Source of the DNA: Atopsyche davidsoni
Lineage: Eukaryota > Arthropoda > Insecta > Trichoptera > Hydrobiosidae
Assembly (NCBI GenBank): GCA_022113835.1
Contig: JAILWY010000012.1
Coordinates: 7,130,001 to 7,194,000, forward strand
DNA: 64,000 nucleotides
Direction: 5' to 3'
Shown piece by piece: positions 36,530 to 50,030 of the stretch (its first letter is position 1; every line of letters starts with the position of its first letter). The notes below the pieces were generated by a model. That model worked only from the letters and a program-made list of their open reading frames with translations, had not been told where the DNA came from and did no database searches. Made by a program: the position numbers and the translations under genes.

Positions 36530-36620
36530 TTCCGCAGGCTGTGATACGCCATGAGTCCCGGGCCGCGTATGGGTGGAGAGCGACCGGCCCACTGCGTTAT
36601 CGCGGCCTATTTTTTTAAAG
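36530..36620. other. GC-rich island
   Basis: GAGTCCCGGGCCGCGTATGG and GAGCGACCGGCCCACTGCG are surrounded by AT-rich DNA. Confidence 0.3.
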
Positions 36621-37659
36621 GTAGGATTTTCCGCAAGAAGATTTAATGTTGGTGATACTTTGAATTGGAAATTTATACCACTGCAGAAATGAATCTTTCA
36701 AAAAATAATAGAATCGCTGATTGAATTTTCAAATTTTATTTTCTTACTGCTGTGACGAAATTTACTTGGAAATCAGCTATGAGGTTTGAATAATTATGAT
36801 TCTACATTTTTTTACTCTTCATGAGATCTTCAATATAATGGAACTAAGGTGGACATAAATGTGTATTTTGTCTTTGATGATTCTCTTATTCAAAATTTAT
36901 ATACATATTTTTAATTTATATAATCCATTTCTTGCAAGTTATTAAAAAGACTTATACTTTAAAAGCTTTTACTATAGTGCAAGGTTTAATTATTAAACAA
37001 TCTGAAATAACGTTTAAAAAATTTGTAAAATCATATATCACCATCATCATCATTTGTTCATTCACTAATAAATCCCTGCAAAAAATCCTCATATTGTATA
37101 TTAATATCGTAAATGTATGAACAAAAAAAAAATTCACATTGGTTTCTGGACATTTTTGAGAAGTCTGGTTTTATTGGTTAATTTATTTGCATTTATAATA
37201 AATATCAAATTATACGTTTTTATTCACCGTTCTTTTTACAATGTGATTATTTTACCTTAAAAAACTTTTTTATTTAATGATGAAAGTGATATTTATAATA
37301 ATTAAAAAAATATATATAGAAAAAAGCAATCCATGTGAATTTTTATTTTCAAGGAATATTTTAATAGAATCAGTTAATTTCACAAAAACCAAAATATAAA
37401 TATAGTCTCGAGTATAAATACAATAATTTTTAAACATAAAATTTTATTCATTCATAAAAAGGAGCGACTTAATTGGCAAGGTGATGTATCTTTTTAAGGT
37501 AATAAATCAACTTCACAATAAATAATTAATATCCAAGCAAATATTACTTTAAACCCGGAATATTTAGTACGAAACACCCAATGAAAAATAATCCGCGCAA
37601 ATAAAACCAGAAATAAACAACCCAATCGATTAATTAACCCAGCGTAGCACCTTTAAATA

Positions 37660-37930
37660 ATTACACGTGCCTGCGACATTATAATCTCGACAGAGACAGA
37701 GCACCGCGCCGTCTTTGTCTAATTCCTAATTTATACGTCTAGGGTAGTTTAGATTCGGTTTAATAATAACCGCCTAATACAGCAAGGGTGAATAATATAG
37801 GACGATTCACACAATCCACGCCGGGTGTAATTCTGTTAGGCGCGGTCCTTGTATGGACTAAATACGAGTAGTGCGGTGGTGAGACCAGCCCGGGTGCACA
37901 GTGCCAAACTCAATTGCCTCGTATACTAGA
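37660..37930. other. GC-richer island
   Basis: Islands around 37690 (AGAGCACCGCGCCGTC) and 37830-37915 (TTAGGCGCGGTCC, AGACCAGCCCGGGTGC). No frame. Confidence 0.3.
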
Positions 37931-38639
37931 CGTGATGAGTCAGTACCCTGTTTTGATCTGCTGGCAATTTAATTACACAAATCGTAAACTGAATCTGTAT
38001 TTCCAATATCAACAAAGTTGGTTAATTGATATTTATATCGTGATATAAAATTTAGCCGTGAACATTCAACTCAATGCTTGTTTTTAAATTCACTGAAATT
38101 ACAAAATAATTTTATACAACTATAGCTGTCAATCCCTTTATTAAAATCTTAAAATCATTTTAATTCAACACGCCCTCGTTAGCTATTTTTGTATAAAATT
38201 AAGACATAACAAAATGTAACCCTATATAGCCTTGTAAGTTTAGTGTAGGTCATTTTTTTAAACACAGCTGTAAACGAATACTCATATATACGAATGTATA
38301 GTTTCTCTCATCGTTAATTACTTTTTGGGAATAATATTTTTAGTAAATGTATTTCACACATAAATTCTAACATTTATTTTAAAGTGTAATTTATTACTAA
38401 TTTATCTTTGTGGCTAATTTGCTTCGCAATCTGATTATCAAAATCTCTGGTTAAAAAGGTTTTTTTTTTATTAAACCAAAATTAAAACCAGTAATTACGT
38501 AATTGCGGATTAAAAAAATCTTTCTGCGCTGAAAACAAAAAAGGTCGCATAAAAATAAAATATTCGTTTCATTATTTTTTAACTTCCACCATAATCTTTA
38601 TCTTTCAATATTATTTAGCATTTTCGTGTTAATTGGCTT

Positions 38640-38880
38640 TCGTTTTTCTCGCAGGCGAGTTGAATTAATTCAAGAAACGCTAATAAGTTTCACTCCATAT
38701 TCCTGGGAGCGAAAAAAACTTTGTGTTTGTATAAGAAATTTGCATAAACCGGGTGTTGTTGGGTCTTACTGGGGGATTTGAGATTCCTTTTGACTTTTTG
38801 TAGCAACCTGAGGAATACCGAGAGCGGCTGATTGCGCTAATGGTCCGGCGAATAAAGCGGGCTTCTCGAGCAACGGATAG
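38640..38880. other. GC-richer island
   Basis: Contains TTCTCGCAGGCGAGTTG, a small palindromic region, and GAGCGGCTGATTGCGC. No frame. It looks like a non-coding element rather than an exon. Confidence 0.3.
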
Positions 38881-39160
38881 TTTTTTCTTGAATTATTCTT
38901 TTATCTATTTTTTTGTAAGATAAAAGACAAAAGAATCTTTAAAATGCTCGACGTGGTTTATTGGATACGCTTTATAAAATAAAACATATTTAAAACAATC
39001 ATAACTAACAGCCGGAGAAACATAATTTTTTTAATTGTGTTTTATTAAAGAAAACAACAATGTTAAAATTAAACGTTTTTAAAGTAAATATTTGATAAAT
39101 TACATTGTATATTTGTGCCGCATATTTACCAAATTACTTTTAACTACTTTTGGTTTTAGA

Positions 39161-39198
39161 GTCTCATTACTAAATATGTACGTATTTAGTGATGAGAC
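39161..39198. repeat. 16-bp inverted repeat
   Basis: GTCTCATTACTAAATA pairs with TATTTAGTGATGAGAC across 6 nt, with one mismatch. Confidence 0.75.
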
Positions 39199-39484
39199 AT
39201 TTTAAGCATTACTCGAGTACTATTTAGGGCTGGTAAATAAATAAGCAAACTCATTAACAGCCTCATAGTACACATCTAATCGTTTTAATGATTTAAAGTG
39301 ATATGGCGACCAAATTCTCACTGTAAATATTAGACTCTGTATACTACATTACGTATTGTCTTTCGACAGTGTATTATAAGTGCAAAATTAATAAAAAGTG
39401 AAGAAAAAGTGTTACGTTTTTCAAATATTCAAGAATAAAATTTACATTAAATAACATAAATACAACTTTATTAATTAATCTTCT

Positions 39485-39745
39485 TCTACAATTGCCTCTC
39501 CTCAGAAAAGGTAAGTGATTATCTCAATGATGATATGTTTGTCCTGAGCCAGTTTTACTAATAAAGCTGCCCTTCCGATTTCCAGCCACTGGCGCAAATC
39601 CCACATCCACATTTGTCTTCTCCTTCTAATGCCTTTTTATCCTTGATTTTTTTCCTAAAATATGGCCAAAATAGGATTCATTGCGCTATTTTAACTTCGT
39701 CAGGAATTTTCCGTCTTTGCGCATTCTGTGCAAGACTCTTAATCA
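39485..39745 (-). mobile_element. LINE 3'-end fragment (minus)
   Basis: TGCCTCTCCTCAGAAAAGGT, TTCCGATTTCCAGCCACTGG, CGCAAATCCCACATCC and TTTGCGCATTCTGTGCAAGA match the 26.6-kb copy in order. Confidence 0.7.
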
Positions 39746-39829
39746 ATAATATACGGAATATCACGAATCCAAAATGAAATTATTTAATTTGGAAGTTTCA
39801 GGGTGTAAGACGATCCCGCAGCGCAAACT

Positions 39830-40095
39830 AACTATTTGGTCAGAGGAGTTGCTTGTTGATTATCAAATCCGGTTTTGTTCCCGGCCGAGTCACTTTCGAC
39901 TGTTGCCAACTTGGATGATTAATAATTTGTTATCAAAACAAGAAAAGTTGTCGCAGTGAAATACGCTCATCGAGATACGGGCCGGGGGTACTGCAGTCGG
40001 CGCGGGACTTGGGGACAAAATGCTTTATTCCGCGCGGGCGTGTCCTTATCTGCCCGATAACGGCGTGACAGAATAAAGCAATATTTTGCAGATTC
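39830..40095. other. GC-rich island
   Basis: The core at 39960-40080 includes ACGGGCCGGGGGTACTGC and CGCGCGGGCGTGTCC. The overlapping 61-codon frame at 39774-39959 has no splice or codon support. Confidence 0.35.
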
Positions 40096-40248
40096 GAGAT
40101 GATTAATTGCGAATGGTTAATTTGTATTGTAACTTCCTAAGTACATACACTCGAGTTACATACAAAACTACGCATTTAGTAAATTGGAATATTGAATACT
40201 TGAGTTTACTACTTGTATTAATTATAATGTAAGTATGTTGTATAACTA

Positions 40249-40525
40249 TTACTAATATGATTAGGCATATTAGTTCAAACATAGAAGACGATTTAAAGAA
40301 ACTCTCAGAAAAATATCATCGTGATTTGTGTGGGATTTGAACCCACATCTCCTGGCTTACATGGCCGGTGTACTAACCCTTGTACTAACGAATCACTTCC
40401 GTTTATCGAGAATTTTTAACAATCATACTCTACATATGAACCAATGTGCCCAGGCCAATATTTTTCTGAGAATTTCTTTAAATCATCTTCTATGTATGAA
40501 CTAATGTGCCTAATCATATTAGTAA
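40249..40525 (-). mobile_element. tRNA-SINE foldback, copy 2
   Basis: Two 67-bp inverted arms (40249-40315, 40459-40525; several mismatches) containing CTAATATGATTAGGCA and ATTTAAAGAAA...CTCAGAAAAATA enclose a 143-nt centre. The centre holds a 76-nt tRNA-like domain and a spacer shared with the 7.1-kb copy. The tail ATAAATACGCATCTGATTG follows to about 40570. Confidence 0.8.
40321..40396 (-). pseudogene. tRNA-like domain of SINE copy 2
   Basis: On the minus strand: the acceptor pair GTGATTC/AAATCAC, D arm GTACAAGGGTTAGTAC, anticodon arm CCGGC-CATGTAA-GCCAG (one mismatch) and T arm GTGGGTTCAAATCCCAC with a good B box. It is closest to a threonine TGT tRNA, but the base before the anticodon is A instead of T. 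Confidence 0.7.
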
Positions 40526-40579
40526 TAATCTAATAAACCCGTAATAGGTAATAAATACGCATCTGATTGACGTTTAATC

Positions 40580-42185
40580 AAAAAATCGACATATGTTGTA
40601 TAATCGCTCAATGACCAAATAATTACCTTGACCTGTTATCTTGTGCAAGAACTTGATGAAGTGGAACCACAAAATATTTTCAATGTTTATTACAAACATA
40701 TTCAGTGACTTAATAGAGTTTAATGGTGTGTGGTTTTTTATATTTTCACATCTTCCTTCGCCATTTCATTTCATTTAATTGAAACACCCTATCAATTCGA
40801 TTCGACATGTATATAAATAATCATATTTATTTGTTTACTGTTTCATTTATACAAAGATAAAATACCACACTTTATAAGAAAGATGATCAAACTTTCCTAT
40901 TTCATCTCAGCAGGTATTTCATATTTTAAACAAAACAAAAAAATTACCTCTCAAGTTTCTAAACGGCGAACTTCTCGCAGAGCACACACCCACACTTTCA
41001 GAAAAACACTGGCGAGTAAGTAAGCAAGTAGCGCGTAATAAAGTAAAGTTTATTTGTAAGTGTTCTCCGCAGCTCATAACTCAAATTTCTTTAAAAACCA
41101 GTCTACTCGCAGGCAAGAGTTTGCGCCGCACCGTAAGGCAGGCCTTCGCAATGATTAATGGGACTTCCCCGACCAAAAGTTAAAAATCACGACAATGGCA
41201 CTGCGAACCGGAAATACTCCTCTTCTATTGAAACGAACTTAAAATTATTACGAAAAACTTGCATTCACTTTCCGTTCCTGATAACGCAGAGATCTTAGAT
41301 AAGGCTGCAAAGTGTTCAAGTGATAAAAAATAGTTCGTGAAGATGAAACGCGATCATTTGACTGATAAACGATAATTCGTTTAGTTTTTATTCAAAAAGA
41401 TCTTACAATAGACCAGTTAAATACTTTAAGATATTATAAATGTACAGAATAACAATCATTAGTGAACCTATCACGCTATTTTCCACTTTGGTTTAATAAG
41501 TTTTTTAGATAATATATTCAATATTTTTGATATCATGCGTTAAAGTTTGTAATTAAACAACAGGATCTTTGTTAATAGATCAAACTTGAAATTTTTATAT
41601 TAAAATGTATCAAAAAGTTCATTTATAAAAATATGATTTCATTTGAATCCAAAATTCATTCACAAACAAATTTAATGGAGGATAACTTTATTTACAAGTA
41701 CACTTTTTTCATTAGTGTATCTTTTTTTGTATAATAGCCAATTGTTTGATATTTAATCTATAGACACGATTTTTAATACAATAAAATATTTTTAAATTCA
41801 TTGGAAAAATACCTGCAAAGTGTAAATAAATCGTTTTCAAGGCGTTATCAATATTTAATAAGTAAAAAAATTGCTTAAATCTTTTCTGGTGTAAAAATAA
41901 AAAAAAGGGCTTTTCTAATAATATTATATCGCAAATCAAGATCCCGAGGCACCATTTAATGTCAGTCAAATACCTGAAAAATAAATCTTTATGAAAAAAA
42001 AATCTTTATATTACGTACGCCTCTGGTAATCTCTTTTTTCTTGAAGCTACAACAAAAAATATTATTTCCAAAAGTGTATTAAGTAATTTAAATTCTCAGA
42101 GTGATCTCCAGAGGAAGCCTTATATTTTTAAATTACAAAAAAAGCTTAAAGATAACCTACTTAAGGAACATGGCCAAACTTTACC
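40580..42185. other. AT-rich DNA with a small GC patch
   Basis: A modest island at 41095-41215 (GAGTTTGCGCCGCACCG). No gene recognised. Confidence 0.55.
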
Positions 42186-42189
42186 TTTG

Positions 42190-42430
42190 AATTGCTTATT
42201 CCCCTTGGAAATGGGTTAAGGCCGTGGCTGCGGACCGCGCGGTGCGAGGCGCCAAGAAAATTGTCTGGAGCGACGCAACACATTATAGGGAAGATAAGGA
42301 GCGACAACCCTTAACACGCCGAGAGGGTAAGTTAGTAAAAGCCAACTTAATTACTTGTAGCTTCGTTAGGGATGTTTTCCCGGGCGACTCGGGGTGAGGA
42401 GCTTTGCCTCCCTCCTCCTCGCTCGATCAG
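42190..42430. other. GC-rich island
   Basis: GCTGCGGACCGCGCGGTGCG and TTTTCCCGGGCGACTCGGGG flank smaller AT-rich words. No frame is open across it. Confidence 0.35.
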
Positions 42431-42979
42431 GGCCTTTTCGTTGTATAAATTATTGAATGTCGTCGCACACAATTTACCGAATTAGGCAAATCTTTAAAAA
42501 AATGTGTTTAAATATAACACATGAGTTCTAAATGTTATAAACATCAAATGTAAACTTTTTAAATAATATCTTTAATAAGTGGTATTAAAAATATGAGATC
42601 CGATGTTATAAGATTTCATCAGATAGTTATTATAACTTAACATTGTTAAATACATATAGAAAAAGAGACATTACTTCATTACATGGAAGTAGTAAATAAC
42701 ATTTACATGTGTCGCTTCAGAGGGCTTAGGGGATTACTACGTTTTCATGATTCAATAAAGTTGAGAAATCTGTATTTTTTAATATTAAAATATCTATATT
42801 CGCGGTTTAATTTTTCTAAATTATGATAAAAGTAACGATATAGAGATGAGACCATTTTAAATATTTGACATATTCACCACCAAAACTAGTTGTACCGGTT
42901 TCTCTAATTTCTTAAAATTGTAAAAAAAAACCATGAATTGTGATTATTTAATTGAAAGCGGTGAACATTTTTCCTTCTT

Positions 42980-43160
42980 CCCTAGAACTGCGGGCTATTT
43001 ATTAGGGGCTGTTGGGGTAAATTTCATATTTCACTAGAAAGAACGGCTAGAAAATGGGGAGCGTGTTAATATGGTAAGTCTGAGATATTTATGGTGACGC
43101 GGGGGGCGACAGGGACGTCGATCCGGGACCCAAATGCTTGCAAGGATAAGTCCTGATTAA
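42980..43160. other. GC-richer island
   Basis: Includes GGTGACGCGGGGGGCGACAG and GACGTCGATCCGGG. No frame. Confidence 0.3.
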
Positions 43161-43169
43161 ATCTGTATG

Positions 43170-44540
43170 TAATATAATATTGGATATTAATGTAAATAAA
43201 TAACTCAATGTCCACGTTGTATTCAAAGGATGGTTTATTTAAAGATATATTTAAATATGATTTTCAAAGGTTTACTTCGTTTTTCTAATATTTTTATATT
43301 CGTGATTTTTATATAAATTGATAAGAATACTCTCCGCCGCTACTTAATAACGTATTACTTGATTAAATAATATATATTATAGTGATTAACTTTCCAAATA
43401 AGAGATTAATATAAAACTCAACAAGAAAAAGTAAATATATTAAATTGATTTTAAAAAAAGTACATGTTTTAATATTATTATATTCCGTATAATGTTGTCG
43501 ATTAAATTGAAAGTATAAATAATCCATATTTTATAAAATATAAGTACGATTACTTACTATTGTAAAAGTTTTCAAACAAGCTCCAGTGGTTTGAGAATTT
43601 TGAGACTATGTTAAAAAAATGTTTTTTTTACGTATTTTATTTTAAAATTGTTTATATTATTATAATACTGCGTAAAAAAAAATTTGCGATTTTTATTAAA
43701 AAGTAAGTTTTGCTATTTTAATAAATCGTGAATGTTGCCTATCCCTGGCATAAATTGTTATTACGAACATGTGCAAGGAAAGCACTTGATAGAAAGTACG
43801 TTATAAATGATTGCACCAATATTTCATAAAAAAGCCTCACCTTTATGTGAAAATATTATGTGAGATTTACAAGAAAATATTTGGGTCAGATAATATCATA
43901 TTTTTTTCTTTAATTTTGTTCTCTTTTATAAATATTACTAAAGTATTTTGCGCATAGCAATTATTTTATAAATTTAAAAATGAATTATTTACCATAAATA
44001 TATATCATTGTCAAAATATCACACATGGATCTAAATTCCAATATTCACTTAATAACATTATGTTAATATTTATAATTTAAAAAAAATACATTTATCGATA
44101 TTAATTATCAATACAGTTGATTAAATGCATATTAAAATATAACTAAAAATAGTTAAAACAAAAAAAAAACCGTCTGTTTTTTTTTTAATTAAGGAAATGA
44201 AGTATTTTCATTTTACCATAATACATTTATAATTAAAAACAAAAATCGTTACAATTTTTATGGGAAACCCAAATAAACTCTAACCGTAGCAAAAACAAAA
44301 CTTGTTTATCTGTTCCATCCATGATCAAGTTAGAGTATAACAAATAATGACCAAGACAAGATTGTTATTGGTTTGGTGTACTATAATAACTCAACTAATT
44401 TTACTCGGCAGATGTGTCTTGTGATTTAACGTGTATTATTTATTCATTTTAATCTATAATATCTTTTATCTAAAAAGATTTTATTAAAAAAAAATTACTA
44501 TTAAAAAGCCACATGAAGTTAGTATACTAATAATAATATT
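43170..44540. other. AT-rich DNA, nothing recognised
   Basis: Very AT-rich with poly-A/T runs and no open frame of interest. Confidence 0.6.
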
Positions 44541-44549
44541 GTTTTCCAG

Positions 44550-44597
44550 GTCCATCTCTGCAACAATATCCTCATGCAGCGAGGATGGCAAGACTGA
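44550..44597 (+). CDS. Possible short terminal exon
   Basis: A strong acceptor (ATTGTTTTCCAG ending 44549) is followed by VHLCNNILMQRGWQD and TGA. Most codons end in G or C. No upstream partner exon was found, so this is a weak candidate. Confidence 0.2.
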   Translation, partial: VHLCNNILMQRGWQD

Positions 44598-44728
44598 TTT
44601 GATAATTGGATAATGGCCTGAAGTTGGTAGCTGTTACCTATCGGGAAGTAACTTCCGGCGGTCGTACGTGTTGTTGCCAGCAAAGCGAATTATACACAAT
44701 CCACAAAGTAAATTACTGAATATCACAA

Positions 44729-44923
44729 CTAGGAAGATTTGCAAAGATAGTTCGTACCGTTCAAGTGAATAAGCCATTTCGGTTCCTTCCATACGCCGTT
44801 TGCATATTGATCAGTCTTGTTTGACTTGATACAAGCTGAAAAAGGAATATAAATGAGATGGTCGGGGAACGGAGAGTACACCACTGTGAAAAAGAGAAGA
44901 CTTGAAATAGTCGTGAGTAGCAA
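44729..44923 (-). other. Short ORF with signal-peptide-like start
   Basis: The minus-strand frame begins MLLTTISSLLFFTVVYS, which looks like a secretion signal, and runs 64 codons to a stop. There is no recognised domain, splice partner or codon bias. It may be chance. Confidence 0.15.
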
Positions 44924-45289
44924 AATATTTATTTCTTAAAGTATAACAAATATCATATGTATTGAAAACATATTTTTATATTCCTCTTGGGTAGTAATTT
45001 TTACGAAGGATACAAGTAAATTTTCGTTTGTTTATCTCGTTAATGATATATACGCACTTATGCAACAAAACCAATTATAAATAATAATGTTTAATGTATA
45101 TATTTACATTGTATAATTAAATGCTGTAATCTTCTAACTCTTTTTTCTTATCACAAAAAGACATTTTCAAAGTAGCCTTAAAAATACCTCCAAATAAATA
45201 TTTTCCTTCGAAAATGCCTTCTTCGAAAAATTACCTTTCCTAATTTGGACAGATAATTAAAAAAATCTTTTTTGTCGTTGCGAAAATAA

Positions 45290-45430
45290 ATACGGAGGGC
45301 CATTATTGTTCGGGATTCTCGCACAAGGGCGGACTCGGTCGAGAATTAGGTAAATACCTTCAACGTTTAGGGGAAAATAAAATAAAAAATGGGCGCAAAT
45401 CTGTCATATCCGCCCCGGGGGTATTTATCA
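45290..45430. other. GC-richer island
   Basis: Includes AAGGGCGGACTCGGTCG and CATATCCGCCCCGGGGG. The overlapping 75-codon frame (45389-45616) lacks codon support beyond the island. Confidence 0.3.
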
Positions 45431-45619
45431 CTGTATCTGCAAACAGAGCGGCCCAAGGACGACCTGTGTAATATTTTAAATCTCCCTTATTTATGTGAAT
45501 ATGAAAAAAAAACATTATGGCCGCATGAAAAATGGCGAAAATTTTCTAGAATGTCCCATTTTCACAACCTACATTTTTTAATCTTAAGAATTGCTGCAAT
45601 ATTTTTCTGCTACTAAATT

Positions 45620-48600
45620 CTAATTTTTTTTTTACTTACGCTGCAAGACTGGAAAAATTAAGTACCTAATTTTGTCACAAGCAGATCATTCAAATTTAAA
45701 TCTCATTTTATTCATATCAAAATACTACTATCAAAGCAAATAAATATTTGCAATTTTTAAAAACAAACGAACAGTTAACGGCTGCTTCATTTAATAAATA
45801 TGCATATACAAGTTGAGATAACAATCGTTCATTTTTTTTCTTATATTATGTAGTCATAAGTCATTTCAATTACTTTAAATATATATTATGTCGTTTGGTC
45901 TTAATAATCCTTATATAGCTTTAATATCTGCAATAAATATCACTCCGCTTTATACTCTTATATGTCGAGCATACTCAAAAGCGCTTTTAAAACCTTTAAG
46001 TGAAATAGGTAAGATGAGCTCTTTTTTTCGAAAACGCAAGACGTGTTTTGTCTAAAAATTATTTATAGTATTGCAACCTCCAATATACATATTCCAGCAT
46101 TTTCACAAATTACATATATTATGATAACAATTATAAAGAACATTTATTATATATCCCATTTAAATTATCTTTTTAAAAATCTGTTAAAAAATAAAATGTT
46201 TCAATTCATAATTTATTAAAAACTAAACGTTTTTTCCAGTTATTAATATTTCTAATGAACATGTGACTGCCTGTTTCTACTGCTCTTGGTACATTATCAT
46301 ATTAAAGTTCATAAGATTTGACAGTTTTAGTTTATGCAAGGACCTTACTTCTTATGGTAAGAAATCAATTAAGACTCACGAAACTATTATTTTCTACACA
46401 TTGTCAACTATAGTGATAAACAAAACCAAGTCATCTACATTTTACAGTTAACACGTTTACATGCAGCAAGTATTATTAGTTACCGCAAATAATATTTCAC
46501 TTACACAATAGAGCACTAAGTATCTGTCTATGCATAATTTAATTATAAATTTTCTCACTGGTTTTTAATGAAAAAAAATTGTTTTGTGTATTTTTTAGTG
46601 GGTATTTTTTCGTCTTACGTATAAATATTTTTAAATGTCAATACAAACTTACAATTATTTTCATGTGATTTACTTGTCCATTATTAATTATAACTGAAAC
46701 TGTATAAATGTTTTAAATTGGATAGACTCAAAGTATTCGCGACAGACCAGTTTAATTTAAATACTACTTATTTTCATTTCAAAAAATCCTTTGAAAAGCG
46801 AAAACTCTCGCGAGAAATTATGCTCTTAATCTCCCAATTTTATGGTTATTCATATTTCTTACCTCGGTCAGAATTAAAAATCAAACAAATTCAAGACTAT
46901 TCGATATGCTTCTAAGACGAGAAAGGTCACGCGCTCGACTCCTTGGCGGCGCTTTTTCACCGATTGTTAAAACGTTGTTTATGTAGAGAATATATTTCGG
47001 AGTAGGGGAGGCTAAAGATTTCCAGAGCAATTTCACATGAGATATCATCTGTAACGTATCTGCAGCATTCAGAAAACGATAAAAGGCACTAGACGAGCCG
47101 GGCTATTACTGGCGACATATTGAACTGTTCTCGGAGCTGGAAAACGAACTCAAATAAATCGCTTTTCTACGCTATTTTCTGTTCCATATTTTTTACACTC
47201 GAGCCAAAAAGTGCTCGGACTATTTTGCTGTACGCATATGAACAAAAACTCGAGAAAACAGCCGTGAAATTTCTAAACTAGTATCAATTTTAAATAAAAG
47301 TATATAAATATATCGACTTTATATCGGCTGTCTTAACAATAGATTACTTTTACAGATTTTTTTGTGAGATGAAATTAGTATCATCATGTTCAGTACCAGT
47401 TTAATACACATTAAAAGAGGATAGCAAGCTTTTTTAATGATGAAGCCACCACTGCGTTAAAAAACAGAATATTTGTTGATTTTAGTTTTTTTAATCCGCA
47501 TTGTTAATTTATTACATTGTTTTATTTTATTTTTATAGTGGCATCCAATCGCTCTTTAGCTTAGTCACTGCTGATACAAAGAACACACTTTCAGCAAGTC
47601 GTAATATGACTCGACTATAAAGCTGGCGTGTAAGATCTATTAAAATATAAAAATTAATTAATCAAGACGCTATAATTTATCATAAGAAGAGCTTGCTTCG
47701 TATTTTTCTCCGTACAAAACAGAAACAAAGGACTTATAGCAAAATTAATCCGGGCCTCTTTACTTCATTAGTAACTTTGCCTTCTTTACTATTTGGACAA
47801 CAAAAGCTCGGCTTCGTCCATAACAAATTGGCTTCTGGTCTAGAGGACTCGCTTACTGGAACATTATTAACATAGCAGAGAACGTAATTACTCTCTGTCA
47901 AAAAGTTAAGAATCAGCATAGGTTTTGAAACTGAGTAATTTGCCTAGCCACAGCAGTTTTACATTTTTCAAAGGAAGTAAATAATTTTGAACAGTTATTC
48001 TTAAAAGAGTACCAAGTCACTGCTTATATTATATAAATATTTTCTAGAGTCCATTAATTATTTTTTTATGACTTTTTTAAATATATAAAACGTAACGTGT
48101 ATGACACATTTGTAAGGCTCAAAAATTTCACTCGTGTCTACTTTAAAATCTGTTACGAATTCTATTTGAAAATAAAAGCTTCTTATATTTTAAAATAGAA
48201 AACAATAATAAAGAAGTAAAATATAAAAGTTTTTATACGGTAACTAAAAGAGGTAATACACGTTCAATTTACAATCTCTATTGTAAATTATGTCTCTTTT
48301 TGGATTATTTCAAATTAATCATACGTATTTTTTTCACTTAAAGCTTCATATTAGTCAAAAAAAAATATCTTTTAATTACTATTTATTTCTTATAAATATA
48401 AGAGTATATTATTGAATTCAAGTAAAAGTCAAAAAAGAATAATTCATTTATTACTAAAAAGTATATTTGTGTTTTCAAAAATAATGCATTTTCTATACAT
48501 TCGTTTCGAAAATGGCCGTAAATATTTTGTACTACTGAATATTCCTCGCAGGTTTCAAGATTCGCTTTCTTAAGCACAACTCAAGATAAAAAGACAACAC

Positions 48601-49690
48601 CCTCCTCGAGAGATGTATCCGAGAAATTCTCAACTCTTGAACATTGAAAAGAAATGTTCAATAGCGTTTCCGAACAACACTTCAATACGGTGCCAAGCCG
48701 GGCGGACTGCGATCACGGCATATAAAATTTTGCAGTTTTATTGTGACAGCGAGTAAAGAGACAATAAAATAACGATTTAACACTCTGCATGATGTGTTTT
48801 CTTATTCACTCTACAGCTTACGCGAGCTTATACCAACACAAGAAGGAAAACTCAAGCTCAGAATAGGCAGAATATTTAATATTATATCTTGAATACAATC
48901 TTCATCGCTGTTCGGCTAACGTATATAAGTATATTTAAATATTTAATGGAGGCTTTCATTTGAATTATTTATTAAATAAAGCATTGAACCCATAGTTTTT
49001 TGTCAAATTTGATTCGATAGTCACATGGCACAAAAAATATAAATATTTGCAATGAAATCCCTTATTTATTTGTATTTTTCAAAGTATGTGTTTCTTATTA
49101 TGTCAAGCTTTTTTCCTTTTTTTTAAATTTTTTTTATAATTATCGTGTTAATAAAAGTTCTTATTCGAGATATAGGAAAATTGTGGAATCACTGAAGATC
49201 TGCCATTAATGGCCAAATCTACGGTTTCTACAAAAGTAAAGCACAATTATCATAAAACAAACATTTTAAATACATTCATCTTTATAATTGAAAAATTCTT
49301 TTTTTTGCTCATCACAAATCTCGTTTTCGAAAAAAAAAATATTTATTTTTTTTAAAAATATTTGTTTTTTTACTGTCTTTACAGTTTTATAGTCTATTCA
49401 TGCAATAAGCCGCACATGCTTTTTAAAAATACAATCACTTTTTTAATTAAAAAGTATACTCATTCAAATCGTATACCGAAGAGAGCTCCGCGTAAAATAT
49501 ATAACCAATAAAGTCAGAAGCGCAAAAAATTGCCAGAAAAACCCCCTCAGATTATTTAGATTCGCAATGATAATTCGAGTCGTAAAAAAACGGTCACATC
49601 TGTTTACCGAAATTCTCTTTAAGAGAGGATCGAATATCCGGGACTGCCGTATCGATTCCGGATGACAAATAGAATGCGTCGAAAAAGTCA
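45620..49690. other. AT-rich DNA with two weak islands
   Basis: Moderate GC around 46920-47130 and 48660-48720 (GCCAAGCCGGGCGGACTGC). Frames are short and overlapping. No gene or repeat was recognised. Confidence 0.5.
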
Positions 49691-49699
49691 AACATGACG

Positions 49700-50030
49700 G
49701 AGATAAAATATGTAAATGAATGCAAAGCGGAAGGACGAAATGTTAGATTGTACGGGCGGAGAGTTCATTAATTCGCCGTTTTCGGAGTTGACCCGGGCCA
49801 GGGGAGGGTTTCAGTTTGTGGAAATGGACGCAACGTTTTCCCGAGGGAATAATCAATCCAATTTGCATCCTAAACTTTGTGTCGGGTGTGTATCAACCCG
49901 GTCCGTACGTGCCGGAGGCTCGCCTGCGATAGTCGGCCCTAAGATACGGGCGCAAATTCAATCATTGGGGCGCGCCTCCCCTCCCCGCGTGTGCGGGACG
50001 TGTCGCGTCTAATCGCAGTTTTGATGCTGC
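49700..50030. other. CpG-rich island with a 98-codon frame
   Basis: Spans words such as TTGACCCGGGCCAGGGG and GGGGCGCGCCTCCCCTCCCC. The frame at 49716-50012 contains LCVGCVSTRSVRAGG and RVCGTCRV, but no family was recognised and there is no splice evidence. It is more likely a non-coding island. Confidence 0.35.

Noticed and set aside
49716..50012. 98-codon plus-strand frame as a gene
   Set aside because: No splice sites, no recognisable domain and base composition that explains the open frame; kept as an island only.
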